Below, one piece after another: positions 53,272 to 62,585 of a DNA stretch of 64,000 nt (positions within the stretch are counted from its first letter, which is position 1; each line of letters opens with the position of its first letter). Where the stretch lies: NCBI RefSeq assembly GCF_900108485.1, contig NZ_FNXF01000013.1, forward strand, positions 62,001 to 126,000, read 5' to 3'. This stretch comes from Rheinheimera pacifica (GTDB taxonomy: Bacteria; Pseudomonadota; Gammaproteobacteria; Enterobacterales; Alteromonadaceae). The translations under genes and the position numbers were made by a program. The notes below the pieces were generated by a model. It ran no database searches. It saw only the letters and a list, made by a program, of their open reading frames with translations, and had not been told where the DNA came from.

Positions 53272-54129
53272 ATGCACCAGCCTATCATTGATGTTTCTAT
53301 TAATAACGCCCGTGAGGTACTGGATGCCTCAATGCAGAAACTGGTGCTGTTCCAGTTTTGGTCGGCCCGTAGCGAGGGCTGTAAACAACTAAGCCCGGTG
53401 CTGGAGCGCATAGTACAGCAATATCCCCAGCAGTTACTGCTGGCCAGGGTAGACTGTGACAAAGAACAAGACCTGGCTATGCAGTTTGGTGTGCAGTCGC
53501 TGCCAACTGTGATGATGATTAAACAAGGCCGGCCGGTTGACGGCTTTGCCGGCGTTGAAACCGAGCAGGTTATCCGCGATAAACTGGCCGCTTACTTACC
53601 AAAACCGGAAGATGATTTACTGGCGCAGGCTGAACAATTGCTGGCAGCGCAGGACTATGCCGCTGCTTATCCGTTGTTAAAAGACGCGTTAACCCTGGCA
53701 CCCGAGCGTACCGAGATCAAACTGTGGCTGGCCGATGCCGCTGTTAGCCTGGGTCAGTTGCCACAAGCCGAAGCGCTGCTAAGCGAGATTAAACTGGCTG
53801 ATCAGGATGCTTTGTATAAATCGGTGGTTGCCAAACTGGAACTGGCTAAAGAAGCTGCCGACACGCCAGAAATAAAAGCGCTGGAAACCGCCCTGGCGGC
53901 AGAGCCTGATGCTGCACCAAATAAAAACGAACTGAAAGAAAAACTGGCTGTGCAGTATCAGGCGGTACAGCGCAGTGAAGAGGCGCTGGCACTGTTGCTG
54001 AGTATTCTGCAACAGGATTTAAACTACGGTAGCAGCAAAAAGCTGTATCTGGATATTTTGGCCGCACTGCCAAAAGGCGACAGTGTGGCAACGCTGTACC
54101 GGCGCAAACTATACAGCTTGCTGTACTAA
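53272..54129 (+). CDS. cnoX: Thioredoxin-like chaperone-redoxin CnoX (YbbN)
   Basis: The Met at 53272 starts the protein (MHQPIIDVSINNAREVLD), with AGGA about 10 bases upstream, giving 285 residues. An N-terminal thioredoxin fold has the site WSARSEGCKQLSP, where the first Cys of CxxC is Ser, as in E. coli YbbN (SQHC). A C-terminal region of TPR-like helices follows (AEQLLAAQDYAAAYPLLKDALTLAPERTEIKLWLADAAVSLG). CnoX is a holdase that protects proteins under hypochlorous stress and works with GroEL. It stands alone. Confidence 0.9.
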   Translation: MHQPIIDVSINNAREVLDASMQKLVLFQFWSARSEGCKQLSPVLERIVQQYPQQLLLARVDCDKEQDLAMQFGVQSLPTVMMIKQGRPVDGFAGVETEQVIRDKLAAYLPKPEDDLLAQAEQLLAAQDYAAAYPLLKDALTLAPERTEIKLWLADAAVSLGQLPQAEALLSEIKLADQDALYKSVVAKLELAKEAADTPEIKALETALAAEPDAAPNKNELKEKLAVQYQAVQRSEEALALLLSILQQDLNYGSSKKLYLDILAALPKGDSVATLYRRKLYSLLY

Positions 54130-54154
54130 GTACTAATGCTAAGGCAGGGCGTTG

Positions 54155-54541
54155 CTACTGATGAAAGTCGAGCCAGATCTGCCTGATCTGGTTTGACAAT
54201 GTCATAGGATCAAACGGCTTGGCTACCACATCAGCGGCCCCCAGTGCTTTATAAGACGCAATTTCATTGCTTTGCACCTTTGCTGTCATAAATACCACCG
54301 GAACTTTGGTTAAATCGTACTGAGCTTGCAGTTGTTGCAACGTAGTGGGGCCATCCATACCCGGCATCATCACATCCAGCAAGATCAGTTGTGGTTTCAC
54401 AGTAGGGTACTCGGTTAATGCCTGCCTGCCGCTGCCGCAGGTATGCACGCTAAAACCCCCTACAGCCTCCAATGCAATTTTCGCTACTTGCTGAATAGAC
54501 GGATCATCCTCTACGTGCATAATACGCTGTAATTCTGTCAT
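54155..54541 (-). CDS. Stand-alone CheY-like response regulator
   Basis: The 128-residue protein is a single receiver domain. It has the acidic pair (VEDD), the phosphoacceptor Asp in LILLDVMMPGMDGP, Thr in VVFMTAKVQ and Lys in VAKPFDP. No output domain is present. The gene overlaps the end of the sensor kinase gene by 4 bases (ATGA), so they form an operon and probably a phosphorelay pair. The target of the regulator, whether protein or kinase, is unknown. Confidence 0.9.
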   Translation of the reverse strand: MTELQRIMHVEDDPSIQQVAKIALEAVGGFSVHTCGSGRQALTEYPTVKPQLILLDVMMPGMDGPTTLQQLQAQYDLTKVPVVFMTAKVQSNEIASYKALGAADVVAKPFDPMTLSNQIRQIWLDFHQ

Positions 54542-55890
54542 TCATCTGCCTCCGGAAGTTCAGCCATGCTGGCCAGTGGCAGTAATAAATAAAATTCACT
54601 GCCTTTGTCTTGTTCTGATTGAAAGCCTATTTCGCCCTGCATACGGCTCATTAGCTGTTTGCTGATAGCCAAACCAAGCCCTGTGCCGCCTTTGCTTTTA
54701 ATATCAGAGCTGTCAGCCTGAGAAAACTTGCTGAATATATGGGGTTTAAACTGTTCGCTGATACCACAGCCGCTGTCTATTACCCGGATCAACGCCTTGT
54801 CGCCGTGTTGCTGTACAATAATATTGACCTCCGCCTGGGGCGGTGAAAACTTAGCTGCATTTGATAGCAGGTTGGCCATGACCTGCTGCAGGCGCATGCT
54901 ATCAACATTAACCCACATATCTGCCGATACCGCCTGCAGTTGATAGGAAACCTGATACTGCTGGGCATAGCTTTGGTTATCACGTAGTGATGTTTCAATG
55001 ATGGGTAGTAATGGTTGTGGCTGAACATCAAACAGCATTTTTCCGGCGATCAACTTATCCATATCCAGCAGATCATTAATCAGCAACTGCAATTTTTTGA
55101 CGTTAGCCTGTGCCAGCTGCGTCATCTGTGCGGCTTGCGGTGGCAGCGGGCCAAATACTTCACCATGCAATAAGCCGATGGCACCACTAATGGCTGTCAA
55201 AGGTGTGCGCAGTTCATGGCTTACGGTAGAGACAAACTCATCTTTGACGCGCTCAATTTTTTTCCTTTCGGTAATGTCGCTGATAAAGCCGTACCACAGC
55301 ACGCTGCCATCGGCCTGGCGTTCAGGTACTGAGCGGCCGCTTACCCAAATCACCTCACTGTCAGGTCGTTGCACCCTGTACTCTAGTTTCCATAATGTAA
55401 GCTGCTCGGCAGAAGAGGCGATACTGTCATATACCACTTGCACATCGTCCGGGTGCAATTGGCTAAATACCGGACTGGCATCGTATTTCACCTGCTCCGG
55501 GGTTAAATTATAAATATCTCTTATACCTTCACTGCAATAAGGAAAGCAGCTACTGCCGTCGGGCGCTAGCTGAAACTGAAATACCATGCCTGGTAGCTGG
55601 CTGGCAATTTTGTTTAACCGTTCGCCAGCTTCAATTTGGGCATGGCGTTTTAAATTTTCAGATTGTTTTACTTCCTGCAATAAGCCTCTGATTAACCGTT
55701 TAAATTCTGAAAGCAAAGTTAATAACAATAGTTCGCTGGCTAAAAATGCCAGTACCCAGCGTTGTAGTACATCGCCAGTTGGATTCAGCCGGTAACCACG
55801 CCATGCCAGGTAGCTAAATAGGATCAGCAATAATATGCTGCCCAGCCAACTGATAAAATTAGTGGTTCTGCTAACGCGTTGATTTATCAT
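54538..55890 (-). CDS. Membrane sensor histidine kinase with PAS domain
   Basis: The 450-residue kinase has two N-terminal membrane helices (residues about 12-32 and 43-62), a PAS domain with PAC end (LEYRVQRPDSEVIWVSGRSVPE), the phosphoacceptor His in STVSHELRTPLTAISGAIG, and an ATPase domain with LLSNAAKFSPPQAEV, DSGCGISE and GGTGLGLAIS. There is no large periplasmic domain, so the signal is likely intracellular or sensed in the membrane. It is co-transcribed with the single-domain regulator at 54155 and is divergent from the methyltransferase gene. Confidence 0.9.
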   Translation of the reverse strand: MINQRVSRTTNFISWLGSILLLILFSYLAWRGYRLNPTGDVLQRWVLAFLASELLLLTLLSEFKRLIRGLLQEVKQSENLKRHAQIEAGERLNKIASQLPGMVFQFQLAPDGSSCFPYCSEGIRDIYNLTPEQVKYDASPVFSQLHPDDVQVVYDSIASSAEQLTLWKLEYRVQRPDSEVIWVSGRSVPERQADGSVLWYGFISDITERKKIERVKDEFVSTVSHELRTPLTAISGAIGLLHGEVFGPLPPQAAQMTQLAQANVKKLQLLINDLLDMDKLIAGKMLFDVQPQPLLPIIETSLRDNQSYAQQYQVSYQLQAVSADMWVNVDSMRLQQVMANLLSNAAKFSPPQAEVNIIVQQHGDKALIRVIDSGCGISEQFKPHIFSKFSQADSSDIKSKGGTGLGLAISKQLMSRMQGEIGFQSEQDKGSEFYLLLPLASMAELPEADE

Positions 55891-55965
55891 AGCGGCCTTA
55901 ATCTAAGCGGACTGCTTTACTATAAAGCACAAGCGCAAGGCTGGCAAAACGGCGGACAGATATTT

Positions 55966-57147
55966 ATGAGCAGTACATTAACGCAGCAATTTCAGCAACT
56001 AAGCGCGGTACTGCAGCAGTACCGGCCGTACTGGCAGTTGTTACCGTTTGCCTGCGACACTGTGCCATGGCCGGATGGCAACCTGCTGCAGTTGCTGGCT
56101 GGCCTGGACGATGGTCTGTTAAAGCAGATTGACCAAAGCAGCATTTTGCAGCAACAGTATTTTGCGTCATTTTTCCCGGCATTATTTAGCTTGCCTGCAG
56201 TACCCGCCGCCGCAGTGTCTTCGTCACTGCCAGCCTTACCATTCTGGCTGGAAAACGGCATTGGCGGGCGTAAACTGCAGCAAATTACTGCGTTGTGCCA
56301 ACAGTGGCCACACAGTAAGTTACCGGTGCTGGAATGGTGTGCCGGTAAAGGCCATCTGGGCCGGATATTGGCCCATCGTTTTACTGTGCCGGTAACCAGT
56401 GTCGAATGGCAGCCACAGTTATGTGAAGATGGTGCAGTATTGGCAGAAAAATACCAGCTGCCCCAACAGTTTATTTGTGCCGATGTATTAAGCGCACCGC
56501 TTGATGCTGTTTTACAGCCACAGCAGCATATAGTGGCGCTGCATGCCTGTGGCCAGTTACATATTACAATGCTGCAACAGGCGGTGCAGGCAGGTTGTCA
56601 GCAGTTACAACTGGTGCCTTGCTGCTACCATTTAATTGCACCAACGCACTATCAGCCGATGTCGGAACTTGCTTTACAGCACAATTTGCAGTTAAGCAAA
56701 GACGATTTAAAGCTGGTAGTGCAGGGCCAGGTTACGGCGGGTGAGCGGGTAGAAAAACTCAGAGCAACCGAAGTATTATGGCGGCTGGCTTATGATGAGC
56801 TGCGCACAGAACTTACCGGGCAGCACCATTACCGGCCACTGGCGTCGGTTGGCAAGCACTGGTTCAGTGGCAGCTTTAGTGCTTTTGCCCGCTGGGCAGC
56901 GGCACAGCATCAGTTACAGCTACCGGCGTTGATAGATGAAGCGGTTTATCTGGCACGGGCGCAACAGCGTGCAGCAATAGTTCAGCGCATTGAAGTGGTA
57001 AGGCACCTGTTTCGCCGGCCGCTGGAGTTATGGCTGGCGCTGGATAAGGCCCTGTATTTACAGCAACACGGCTATAAGACCCGTATCAGTGAATTTTGTG
57101 ATTATCAGATAACACCACGCAACCTGCTGCTGACAGCTACCAGATAA
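55966..57147 (+). CDS. SAM-dependent methyltransferase-like protein (METTL25-type)
   Basis: The start at 55966 (MSSTLTQQFQQLS) avoids overlap with the divergent kinase gene and gives 393 residues. The middle has a class I methyltransferase fold: VLEWCAGKGHLGRILAH is the SAM loop, VEWQPQLCEDG follows, and QLVPCCYHLI is the PCCYH motif of the Methyltransf_32/METTL25 group. The first 120 and last 120 residues are outside the fold. The substrate is unknown. It ends eight bases before the convergent acyltransferase gene. Confidence 0.82.
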   Translation: MSSTLTQQFQQLSAVLQQYRPYWQLLPFACDTVPWPDGNLLQLLAGLDDGLLKQIDQSSILQQQYFASFFPALFSLPAVPAAAVSSSLPALPFWLENGIGGRKLQQITALCQQWPHSKLPVLEWCAGKGHLGRILAHRFTVPVTSVEWQPQLCEDGAVLAEKYQLPQQFICADVLSAPLDAVLQPQQHIVALHACGQLHITMLQQAVQAGCQQLQLVPCCYHLIAPTHYQPMSELALQHNLQLSKDDLKLVVQGQVTAGERVEKLRATEVLWRLAYDELRTELTGQHHYRPLASVGKHWFSGSFSAFARWAAAQHQLQLPALIDEAVYLARAQQRAAIVQRIEVVRHLFRRPLELWLALDKALYLQQHGYKTRISEFCDYQITPRNLLLTATR

Positions 57148-57154
57148 GCGGCGG

Positions 57155-58084
57155 CTAGCAAGGTAGCTGATCTGGGGCGCTGGTTAATACCTGAGTCTGA
57201 TTATACTGTTGTATCAGCTGATCTTTATGTTGCCAACGCTGGTTAAGCCATAACTGAAAGCGCTCACGAAACTGCTCATCGTTAAAATAATCGCCGATAA
57301 CCTGTTGATCTACAGGTAGGATCTCTACCTGCACCACCACCCGCTTTAACTTACCCATCAGCATATCCATAGCAACGTGCTGCGGGTTGTCGGGGTAAAG
57401 CAGGGTAAAGTCTAATATGGCATTAAACTGCTCGCCCATGCTGGCTAAAGTGAAGGCAATACCACCTGCTTTGGGGGGCAGCAGGTGCTGGAACGGGCTG
57501 TGTTTATCTGCTTGTTTTCTCGCGGTAAAACGGGTGCCTTCAACAAAATTGATAATGGTGGTGGGCACAGTTTTAAATTTCTGGCATGAGGCGCGGGTAG
57601 TGGCAATGTCTTTACCTTTTAGCTCTGGCCGTTTAGCCAGTTGCGCCGGGCTGTAGCGCTTCATAAAGGGCATATCCAGTGCCCAGCAGCCGGTACCTAA
57701 AAATGGCAGCCATTTCAGTTCGTCTTTTAAGAAAAACTTTGGCTCGGGTATACGGCTATGGGCTACTGTGCTGACAACCGGAATATCGAGCCAGCTCTTA
57801 TGGTTTGAAATAAGCAGATACCAGCTTGTTTTATCCAGCGTCTGGGCACCGCTTATTTGCCAGTCAACATGATTGAACAGGTTAATCAACGCGGTGTTAA
57901 TTGTGGTCCAGCCGCGATAACAGCCTTTACCCGCCAGTGCGGTAACACGGTGCACAGCTTTAAACGGCAGCAGTAATTTGATGATACCCAGAGGCGTAAC
58001 CAGAATACCCCACAACGCCAGATTTAACGCAAACAAGCTAAAGCTAAACGGCAACAGCAACCAACCGGGTAAAAAACTTAACAT
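57155..58084 (-). CDS. Membrane acyltransferase (YihG/PlsC type), second copy
   Basis: The 309-residue protein has two N-terminal membrane helices and a PlsC/LPLAT domain. The HX4D motif is in LISNHKSWLDIP, and FVEGTRFT is the acyltransferase block III. It resembles E. coli YihG, a lysophospholipid acyltransferase involved in membrane lipid remodelling. It starts one base into the stop of the upstream gene (TAATG), and that gene encodes a close paralogue, so the pair is a tandem duplication in one operon. Confidence 0.88.
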   Translation of the reverse strand: MLSFLPGWLLLPFSFSLFALNLALWGILVTPLGIIKLLLPFKAVHRVTALAGKGCYRGWTTINTALINLFNHVDWQISGAQTLDKTSWYLLISNHKSWLDIPVVSTVAHSRIPEPKFFLKDELKWLPFLGTGCWALDMPFMKRYSPAQLAKRPELKGKDIATTRASCQKFKTVPTTIINFVEGTRFTARKQADKHSPFQHLLPPKAGGIAFTLASMGEQFNAILDFTLLYPDNPQHVAMDMLMGKLKRVVVQVEILPVDQQVIGDYFNDEQFRERFQLWLNQRWQHKDQLIQQYNQTQVLTSAPDQLPC

Positions 58085-58977
58085 TACTGCTTATCTCCCT
58101 GTTTCAGTGAGGTGAGCTGCTGATCTTTATGTTGCCATAACTGGTTGATCCACTGCTGAAACCGCTCACGGTAATGGTTGTCGTTGTAGTCGCCTAACAG
58201 CTCTGGCGTTATAGGTATTACCCGGATTTGCACGTTAATATCGCGCACTTTACCGGAAATATAATCCCAGAAACTGGGTATGCCGCCAGGGTAATAAATG
58301 GTGATGTCGAGTATTTTATGCAGTTGATTGCCCATAGCGCCCAGTACAAAAGCGACACCACCGGCTTTGGGTTTAAGCAGATTTTGGTACGGTGATTGTT
58401 GTTGGCGATGTTTTTCCGGGGTGAAGCGGGTACCTTCAACAAAATTCATAATCGCTGCCGGTTTAAAGCGAAACTTATGGCAGGCTTTACGCGTGGTTTC
58501 TATGTCTTTGCCCTGTAAATGCGGATTTTTTTGCAAAAAGCTTTTGCTGTAACGCTTCATAAAAGGGAAATCCAGTGCCCACCAGCACATGCCTAAAAAT
58601 GGCACATATATCAGTTCTTTTTTCAGAAAGAATTTAATAAACGGAATATTACGGTTAAATACTTTTTGCAGTACCAGAATATCCGCCCAGGACTGGTGAT
58701 TGGCCAGCACCAGATACCAGTCTTTCAAAGATAAGGTTTCCAGGCCTGATATTTGCCAGCGAATACGGGTAAATAGCCGGGTGGTGAAATTGTTGACGCT
58801 GATCCAGGCCACGGCACAGGCATCCAGCAGGTAAGTCATCCAGCTTTGCCAGCGGGTAACCGGCGGCAGCTTTAATATCGCCAGCAACATTACCGGTACA
58901 CACCAAAACAGCGTATTAACGATATAAAGTAGCAATGAAAGTGTACCCGTTAGCGGGCGGGGTAAAAAATGTAGCAT
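58084..58977 (-). CDS. Membrane acyltransferase (YihG/PlsC type), first copy
   Basis: The start at 58977 (MLHFLPRPLTGTLSLLLYIV) has AGGTG nearby and places the signal-like helix at the N-terminus; the frame can be extended to 59055 without support. It gives 297 residues with HX4D in LANHQSWADI, FVEGTRFTPEK, and the same KPKAGGVAF stretch as the neighbour. Like E. coli YihG it probably acylates lysophosphatidic-type lipids. The downstream gene is a paralogue with about half its residues the same by eye. Confidence 0.87.
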   Translation of the reverse strand: MLHFLPRPLTGTLSLLLYIVNTLFWCVPVMLLAILKLPPVTRWQSWMTYLLDACAVAWISVNNFTTRLFTRIRWQISGLETLSLKDWYLVLANHQSWADILVLQKVFNRNIPFIKFFLKKELIYVPFLGMCWWALDFPFMKRYSKSFLQKNPHLQGKDIETTRKACHKFRFKPAAIMNFVEGTRFTPEKHRQQQSPYQNLLKPKAGGVAFVLGAMGNQLHKILDITIYYPGGIPSFWDYISGKVRDINVQIRVIPITPELLGDYNDNHYRERFQQWINQLWQHKDQQLTSLKQGDKQ

Positions 58978-59078
58978 AACAACACCTGGTATCTGTGGCC
59001 GGCCAGATTTTCGCCGGTTAAAAATAATAACAGCAGGCGAGCCTGCTGTTAACATGTCCGATGAGTAGCTAGTTTACC

Positions 59079-60965
59079 TTAATCTTCAAAGTAGGTGTAA
59101 CCATAAACACCGGCTTTTAATTCGTCCAGCAGCTCATCTTTTTTACTGGCGCTCATATCCAGCTTGGCCAGCTGTTTGCTGTAGGAGGCAATCAGCTTAA
59201 TGGCGTCAAACTGCACATAACGCAGTACATCGGCTACCGTATCCCCTTTAATAATGTTGGTCAGTTTATAGCTGCCATCATCGGTCAGTTCAACGTGTAC
59301 GGAGTCTGTGTCGCCAAACAGGTTGTGTAAGTCGCCTAAAATTTCCTGATAGGCGCCTACCATAAACATACCCAGCAGGTACTGCTCGTCTTCTTTATAC
59401 AACGGCAGTGGCAGGCTGGGTTCAATACCATTACCATCGGCGTAACTTTTCAGCTGGCCGTCAGAGTCACAGGTAATGTCCTGAATAATGGCACGATGGT
59501 CCAGTGGCTCGTTCATCCGCTCCAGTGGCATTACCGGGAACAACTGATCAATACCCCAGGCATCCGGCATAGACTGGAACAGCGAGAAGTTAACAAATAA
59601 CTTATCGGCCAGTTTTTCATTCAGCTCGTCGTGAATAGAGCGGTGCGAGCGGGCTGTCATATCCAGATTGGCTTTTACTTTGTTAATGGTAGCGAAGTAA
59701 ATTTGCTCCAGTAATGACCAGTCTTTTAATGTCAGCAGGCCATGCACATACTGGGCATGGGCATCGGTAAAGTAGTGCACCGCATCGTGGTAAGCTTCAA
59801 TTGCCGTGCGCGGTGTAACGTTCTGGTAAGCTTCCCACAGGCCGAGGATCACTGTCGGTGAATCTTCACTTGGTTCTGGCAGGTTCACCAACCCCGGCGC
59901 ACGTTCAATATCAATGGCATCGGTTACCAGCACGGCGTGGTGTGCTGTCATAGCACGGCCAGATTCGGTAATAATATTCGGGTGCGGCAGGTCGTACTCG
60001 TCACACACTTCTTTTAAACCATTGACCACGTTACGGGCATATTCGTACATGGTGTAGTTCATCGAACAGGCCGAGCGTGATTTAGAGCCTTCGTAGTCAA
60101 CACCCAGGCCGCCACCAACATCGACAGTGCTGATAGGCACGCCCAGAGTGCGCAGTTCAGCATAGTGACGGGCACATTCACGAATGGCGTTATGGATATC
60201 GCGAATATTGGCAATTTGTGAGCCGATATGAAAATGCACTAACTGCAGCAAATCCAGCTTGCCGGCATCGCGCAGTACGTCAATCGCCTGCAGCACCTGG
60301 GTTGCGGTTAAGCCAAACTTGCCTTTCTCGCCACCGGTGTTTTGCCACTTGCCTTTGCCCACCGAATTTAAACGAATGCGGATACCAATACGTGGCGCTG
60401 TGCCTAAATTATCGATTTCACGCAGCAGGGTTTTCAGCTCAGACAGTTTTTCTACCACTACATAAACGGTGTGGCCCATCATCTGGCCAATAGTGGCTAA
60501 GCGCAAAAATTCGCTGTCTTTATAACCGTTACAGACAATTTGCAGTGGCTGATCGGTAACACCTAAAATAGCCATCAGCTCAGGTTTACTGCCTGCTTCC
60601 AGGCCCACTTTACCGCTGTCGTGGCTGATCAGACGTTTTACTACTGAGAACTGCTGGTTTACTTTGATTGGGTAAACAGCAGTGTACTGGCCCTGATACT
60701 CTTTTTCTGCCTTGGCGCGCTGAAAAGATTTAATCAGCGTATCTACCCGGTGTTGCAGAATGTCAGTAAAACGCACCAGCACAGGTAAGGTTAAGCCTTC
60801 CTCTTTAAAACGTGCCGTAAGCTCAGGAAAACTGATGCCTGTTTTACTGTGATCCTGATCCGGATAAGCCACCAAATCACCATCAGTATTAACATCAAAA
60901 TATCCTTCACTCCATACCGCTACGTTATAGATAGAGCGTGCTTTTTCAGTACCCCAGTCGGCCAT
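59079..60965 (-). CDS. speA: Biosynthetic arginine decarboxylase
   Basis: SpeA turns arginine into agmatine for polyamine synthesis. I start at 60965 (MADWGTEKARSIYNV) because AAAGGA lies just upstream and the extension to 61067 is not protein-like; this gives 628 residues. PLP lysine is in YTAVYPIKVNQQ, the alanine-racemase-type barrel has LVHFHIGSQI and VDVGGGLGVDYEG, and C-terminal motifs include CDSDGQLKSYADG. It is divergent from speE, 135 bp apart, so both polyamine genes share one promoter region. Confidence 0.95.
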   Translation of the reverse strand: MADWGTEKARSIYNVAVWSEGYFDVNTDGDLVAYPDQDHSKTGISFPELTARFKEEGLTLPVLVRFTDILQHRVDTLIKSFQRAKAEKEYQGQYTAVYPIKVNQQFSVVKRLISHDSGKVGLEAGSKPELMAILGVTDQPLQIVCNGYKDSEFLRLATIGQMMGHTVYVVVEKLSELKTLLREIDNLGTAPRIGIRIRLNSVGKGKWQNTGGEKGKFGLTATQVLQAIDVLRDAGKLDLLQLVHFHIGSQIANIRDIHNAIRECARHYAELRTLGVPISTVDVGGGLGVDYEGSKSRSACSMNYTMYEYARNVVNGLKEVCDEYDLPHPNIITESGRAMTAHHAVLVTDAIDIERAPGLVNLPEPSEDSPTVILGLWEAYQNVTPRTAIEAYHDAVHYFTDAHAQYVHGLLTLKDWSLLEQIYFATINKVKANLDMTARSHRSIHDELNEKLADKLFVNFSLFQSMPDAWGIDQLFPVMPLERMNEPLDHRAIIQDITCDSDGQLKSYADGNGIEPSLPLPLYKEDEQYLLGMFMVGAYQEILGDLHNLFGDTDSVHVELTDDGSYKLTNIIKGDTVADVLRYVQFDAIKLIASYSKQLAKLDMSASKKDELLDELKAGVYGYTYFED

Positions 60966-61100
60966 TGTCGTTCCTTTAAAATTAAGATGTGCATAGTTTA
61001 AGGCCAATACGGTAAAGCTGCAGCAAAAAACATCGAAATATTTGTCCTTGGCGGCACAAGCAGGCAAAATATGCGGCTATTTTGTTTTGAGGGTAATACT

Positions 61101-61955
61101 ATGTCTGGCGACAACAATTGGTTCACTGAAATTTTCGCCCCCAGCGGCAGCGCCTTTGGTTTGGCTATCACGAAGAAACTGGATGAAGTTCAGTCGCCGT
61201 TCCAGAAGATTGAAATGTTTGAAACCACCCATTTTGGCAATCTGATGGTGATTGATAGCGTTATTATGCTCAGCAGCCGCGACAATTTTCTCTACCACGA
61301 AATGCTTAGTCATCCGGTGTTGTTTACCCATGCTAACCCGAAAAACGTGGTGATCATCGGTGGTGGAGATTGCGGCACCCTGCGTGAAGTATTAAAACAT
61401 CCCGGCGTGGAAAGCGTAACGCAAATTGATATTGATGAGCAGGTTACGCGGATGGCAGAAAAGTATTTCCCGGAATTGTGTGCCTCGAACAATGACCCAC
61501 GCGCTACGCTGAAGTTTGATGACGGTATCAAATACATGCGCGAAGCTGCGCCTGAATCGGTAGATGTCATTATTGTGGATTCAACTGATCCTATCGGGCC
61601 GGGCGAAGGTTTGTTTAACCGGGCATTTTATGACAGCTGCCGCAAAGCACTGCGCCATGGCGGCATTTTAGTGCAACAAAGTGAGTCGCCGCTGATCCAT
61701 ATGCCGTTACTCAAAGATATGCGCAGTGCCATGCTGGATGCAGGCTTTGACGCACTGCAAACGCTGTTATTCCCGCAAATGGTGTACCCGTCTGGTTGGT
61801 GGACCTGTACTCTGGCGCGCAAAGGCGCGGCGTTTAATGGCTTTCGTGAAGCCGATGCCGCTCAGGCGTCGTTCAATACCGATTACTATAATGCCGAAGT
61901 GCATAAAGCGGCGTCAGCCTGGCCTAATTTTATGAAAAAAGCACTGCAGAACTAA
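61101..61955 (+). CDS. speE: Spermidine synthase
   Basis: SpeE transfers an aminopropyl group from decarboxylated SAM to putrescine. The ATG at 61101 has GAGGG seven bases upstream, so the 10-codon extension is dropped, giving 284 residues. The SAM-binding motif VVIIGGGDCGTLREVLKHPGV, VDIDEQVTRMAEKYFP-like region and VDSTDPIGPGEGLF are typical, and LLIHMPLLKDM with SGWWTCTL follows. It is divergent from speA. SAM decarboxylase (speD) and agmatine-processing genes are not in the window. Confidence 0.95.
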   Translation: MSGDNNWFTEIFAPSGSAFGLAITKKLDEVQSPFQKIEMFETTHFGNLMVIDSVIMLSSRDNFLYHEMLSHPVLFTHANPKNVVIIGGGDCGTLREVLKHPGVESVTQIDIDEQVTRMAEKYFPELCASNNDPRATLKFDDGIKYMREAAPESVDVIIVDSTDPIGPGEGLFNRAFYDSCRKALRHGGILVQQSESPLIHMPLLKDMRSAMLDAGFDALQTLLFPQMVYPSGWWTCTLARKGAAFNGFREADAAQASFNTDYYNAEVHKAASAWPNFMKKALQN

Positions 61956-62077
61956 AGCAAGGCAGATGCAGATGGCAGCAGCTGAAAACGCATTAAAGCA
62001 GTATAAATAAATACCTGGCTTAGCTTGCCTATTTGGCAAGGTTTTTGTACATTTATTGCTCATTAACGGGGTGGCAA

Positions 62078-62527
62078 ATGATAAAATACGCTTGGTTATT
62101 ATTGTTAAGTGCGTTTTCAGCACAAGCCGCTATCTACAAGTGTGAGCAAAACGGTGTTGTAGAGTTTAGCCAGTTTCCCTGCTCAGGTGATGCTGAAACA
62201 GTAGATATGCGTCCGCTTGGCACCGCCATGCTTGGCACCCGCGGTGAATACAAACAGCAAGTGGATGCGCTAAAACGTCAAAGCCGGTTTGTTGAATTTC
62301 AGATAAGTTCGCTGGAGCAACAGAAACAGCAGGATGTTGAAGCGCTCAAATCAGAACTTTACAAACTGCGCCGTAGTTTCCCCAAAGCAGAAGAACTGGT
62401 TGTGCTGCAACAAAAAATTGATCGTACAGAGCAGTTATACAACGAGAAAATTGCTGCAGAAAAAGCCTCACTGGCGGGCCTAAAACTCAAAGTGGGCGGC
62501 CTTGAACGGCAATATGCACAAAATTAA
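62078..62527 (+). CDS. DUF4124 domain protein with coiled coil
   Basis: From the ATG at 62078 the protein has 149 residues: a signal peptide (MIKYAWLLLLSAFSAQA), then the DUF4124 motif AIYKCEQNGVVEFSQFPCSGDAE with its two Cys, then a helical, charged tail that is likely coiled coil (LEQQKQQDVEALKSELYKLRRSFPKAEELVVLQQKIDRTEQ). DUF4124 proteins are periplasmic with no clear role. The gene stands alone, and a bidirectional terminator follows 17 bases after the stop. Confidence 0.85.
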   Translation: MIKYAWLLLLSAFSAQAAIYKCEQNGVVEFSQFPCSGDAETVDMRPLGTAMLGTRGEYKQQVDALKRQSRFVEFQISSLEQQKQQDVEALKSELYKLRRSFPKAEELVVLQQKIDRTEQLYNEKIAAEKASLAGLKLKVGGLERQYAQN

Positions 62528-62543
62528 TGCATTGATCTGTTAT

Positions 62544-62571
62544 AAAAAAGCCCCGCATCGCGGGGCTTTTT
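62544..62571. terminator. Bidirectional rho-independent terminator
   Basis: AGCCCCGC and GCGGGGCT pair around a short loop, with six A residues before and five T residues after. It serves both the DUF4124 gene and the convergent receptor gene. Confidence 0.92.
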
Positions 62572-62585
62572 GCTATGAGACGCTA

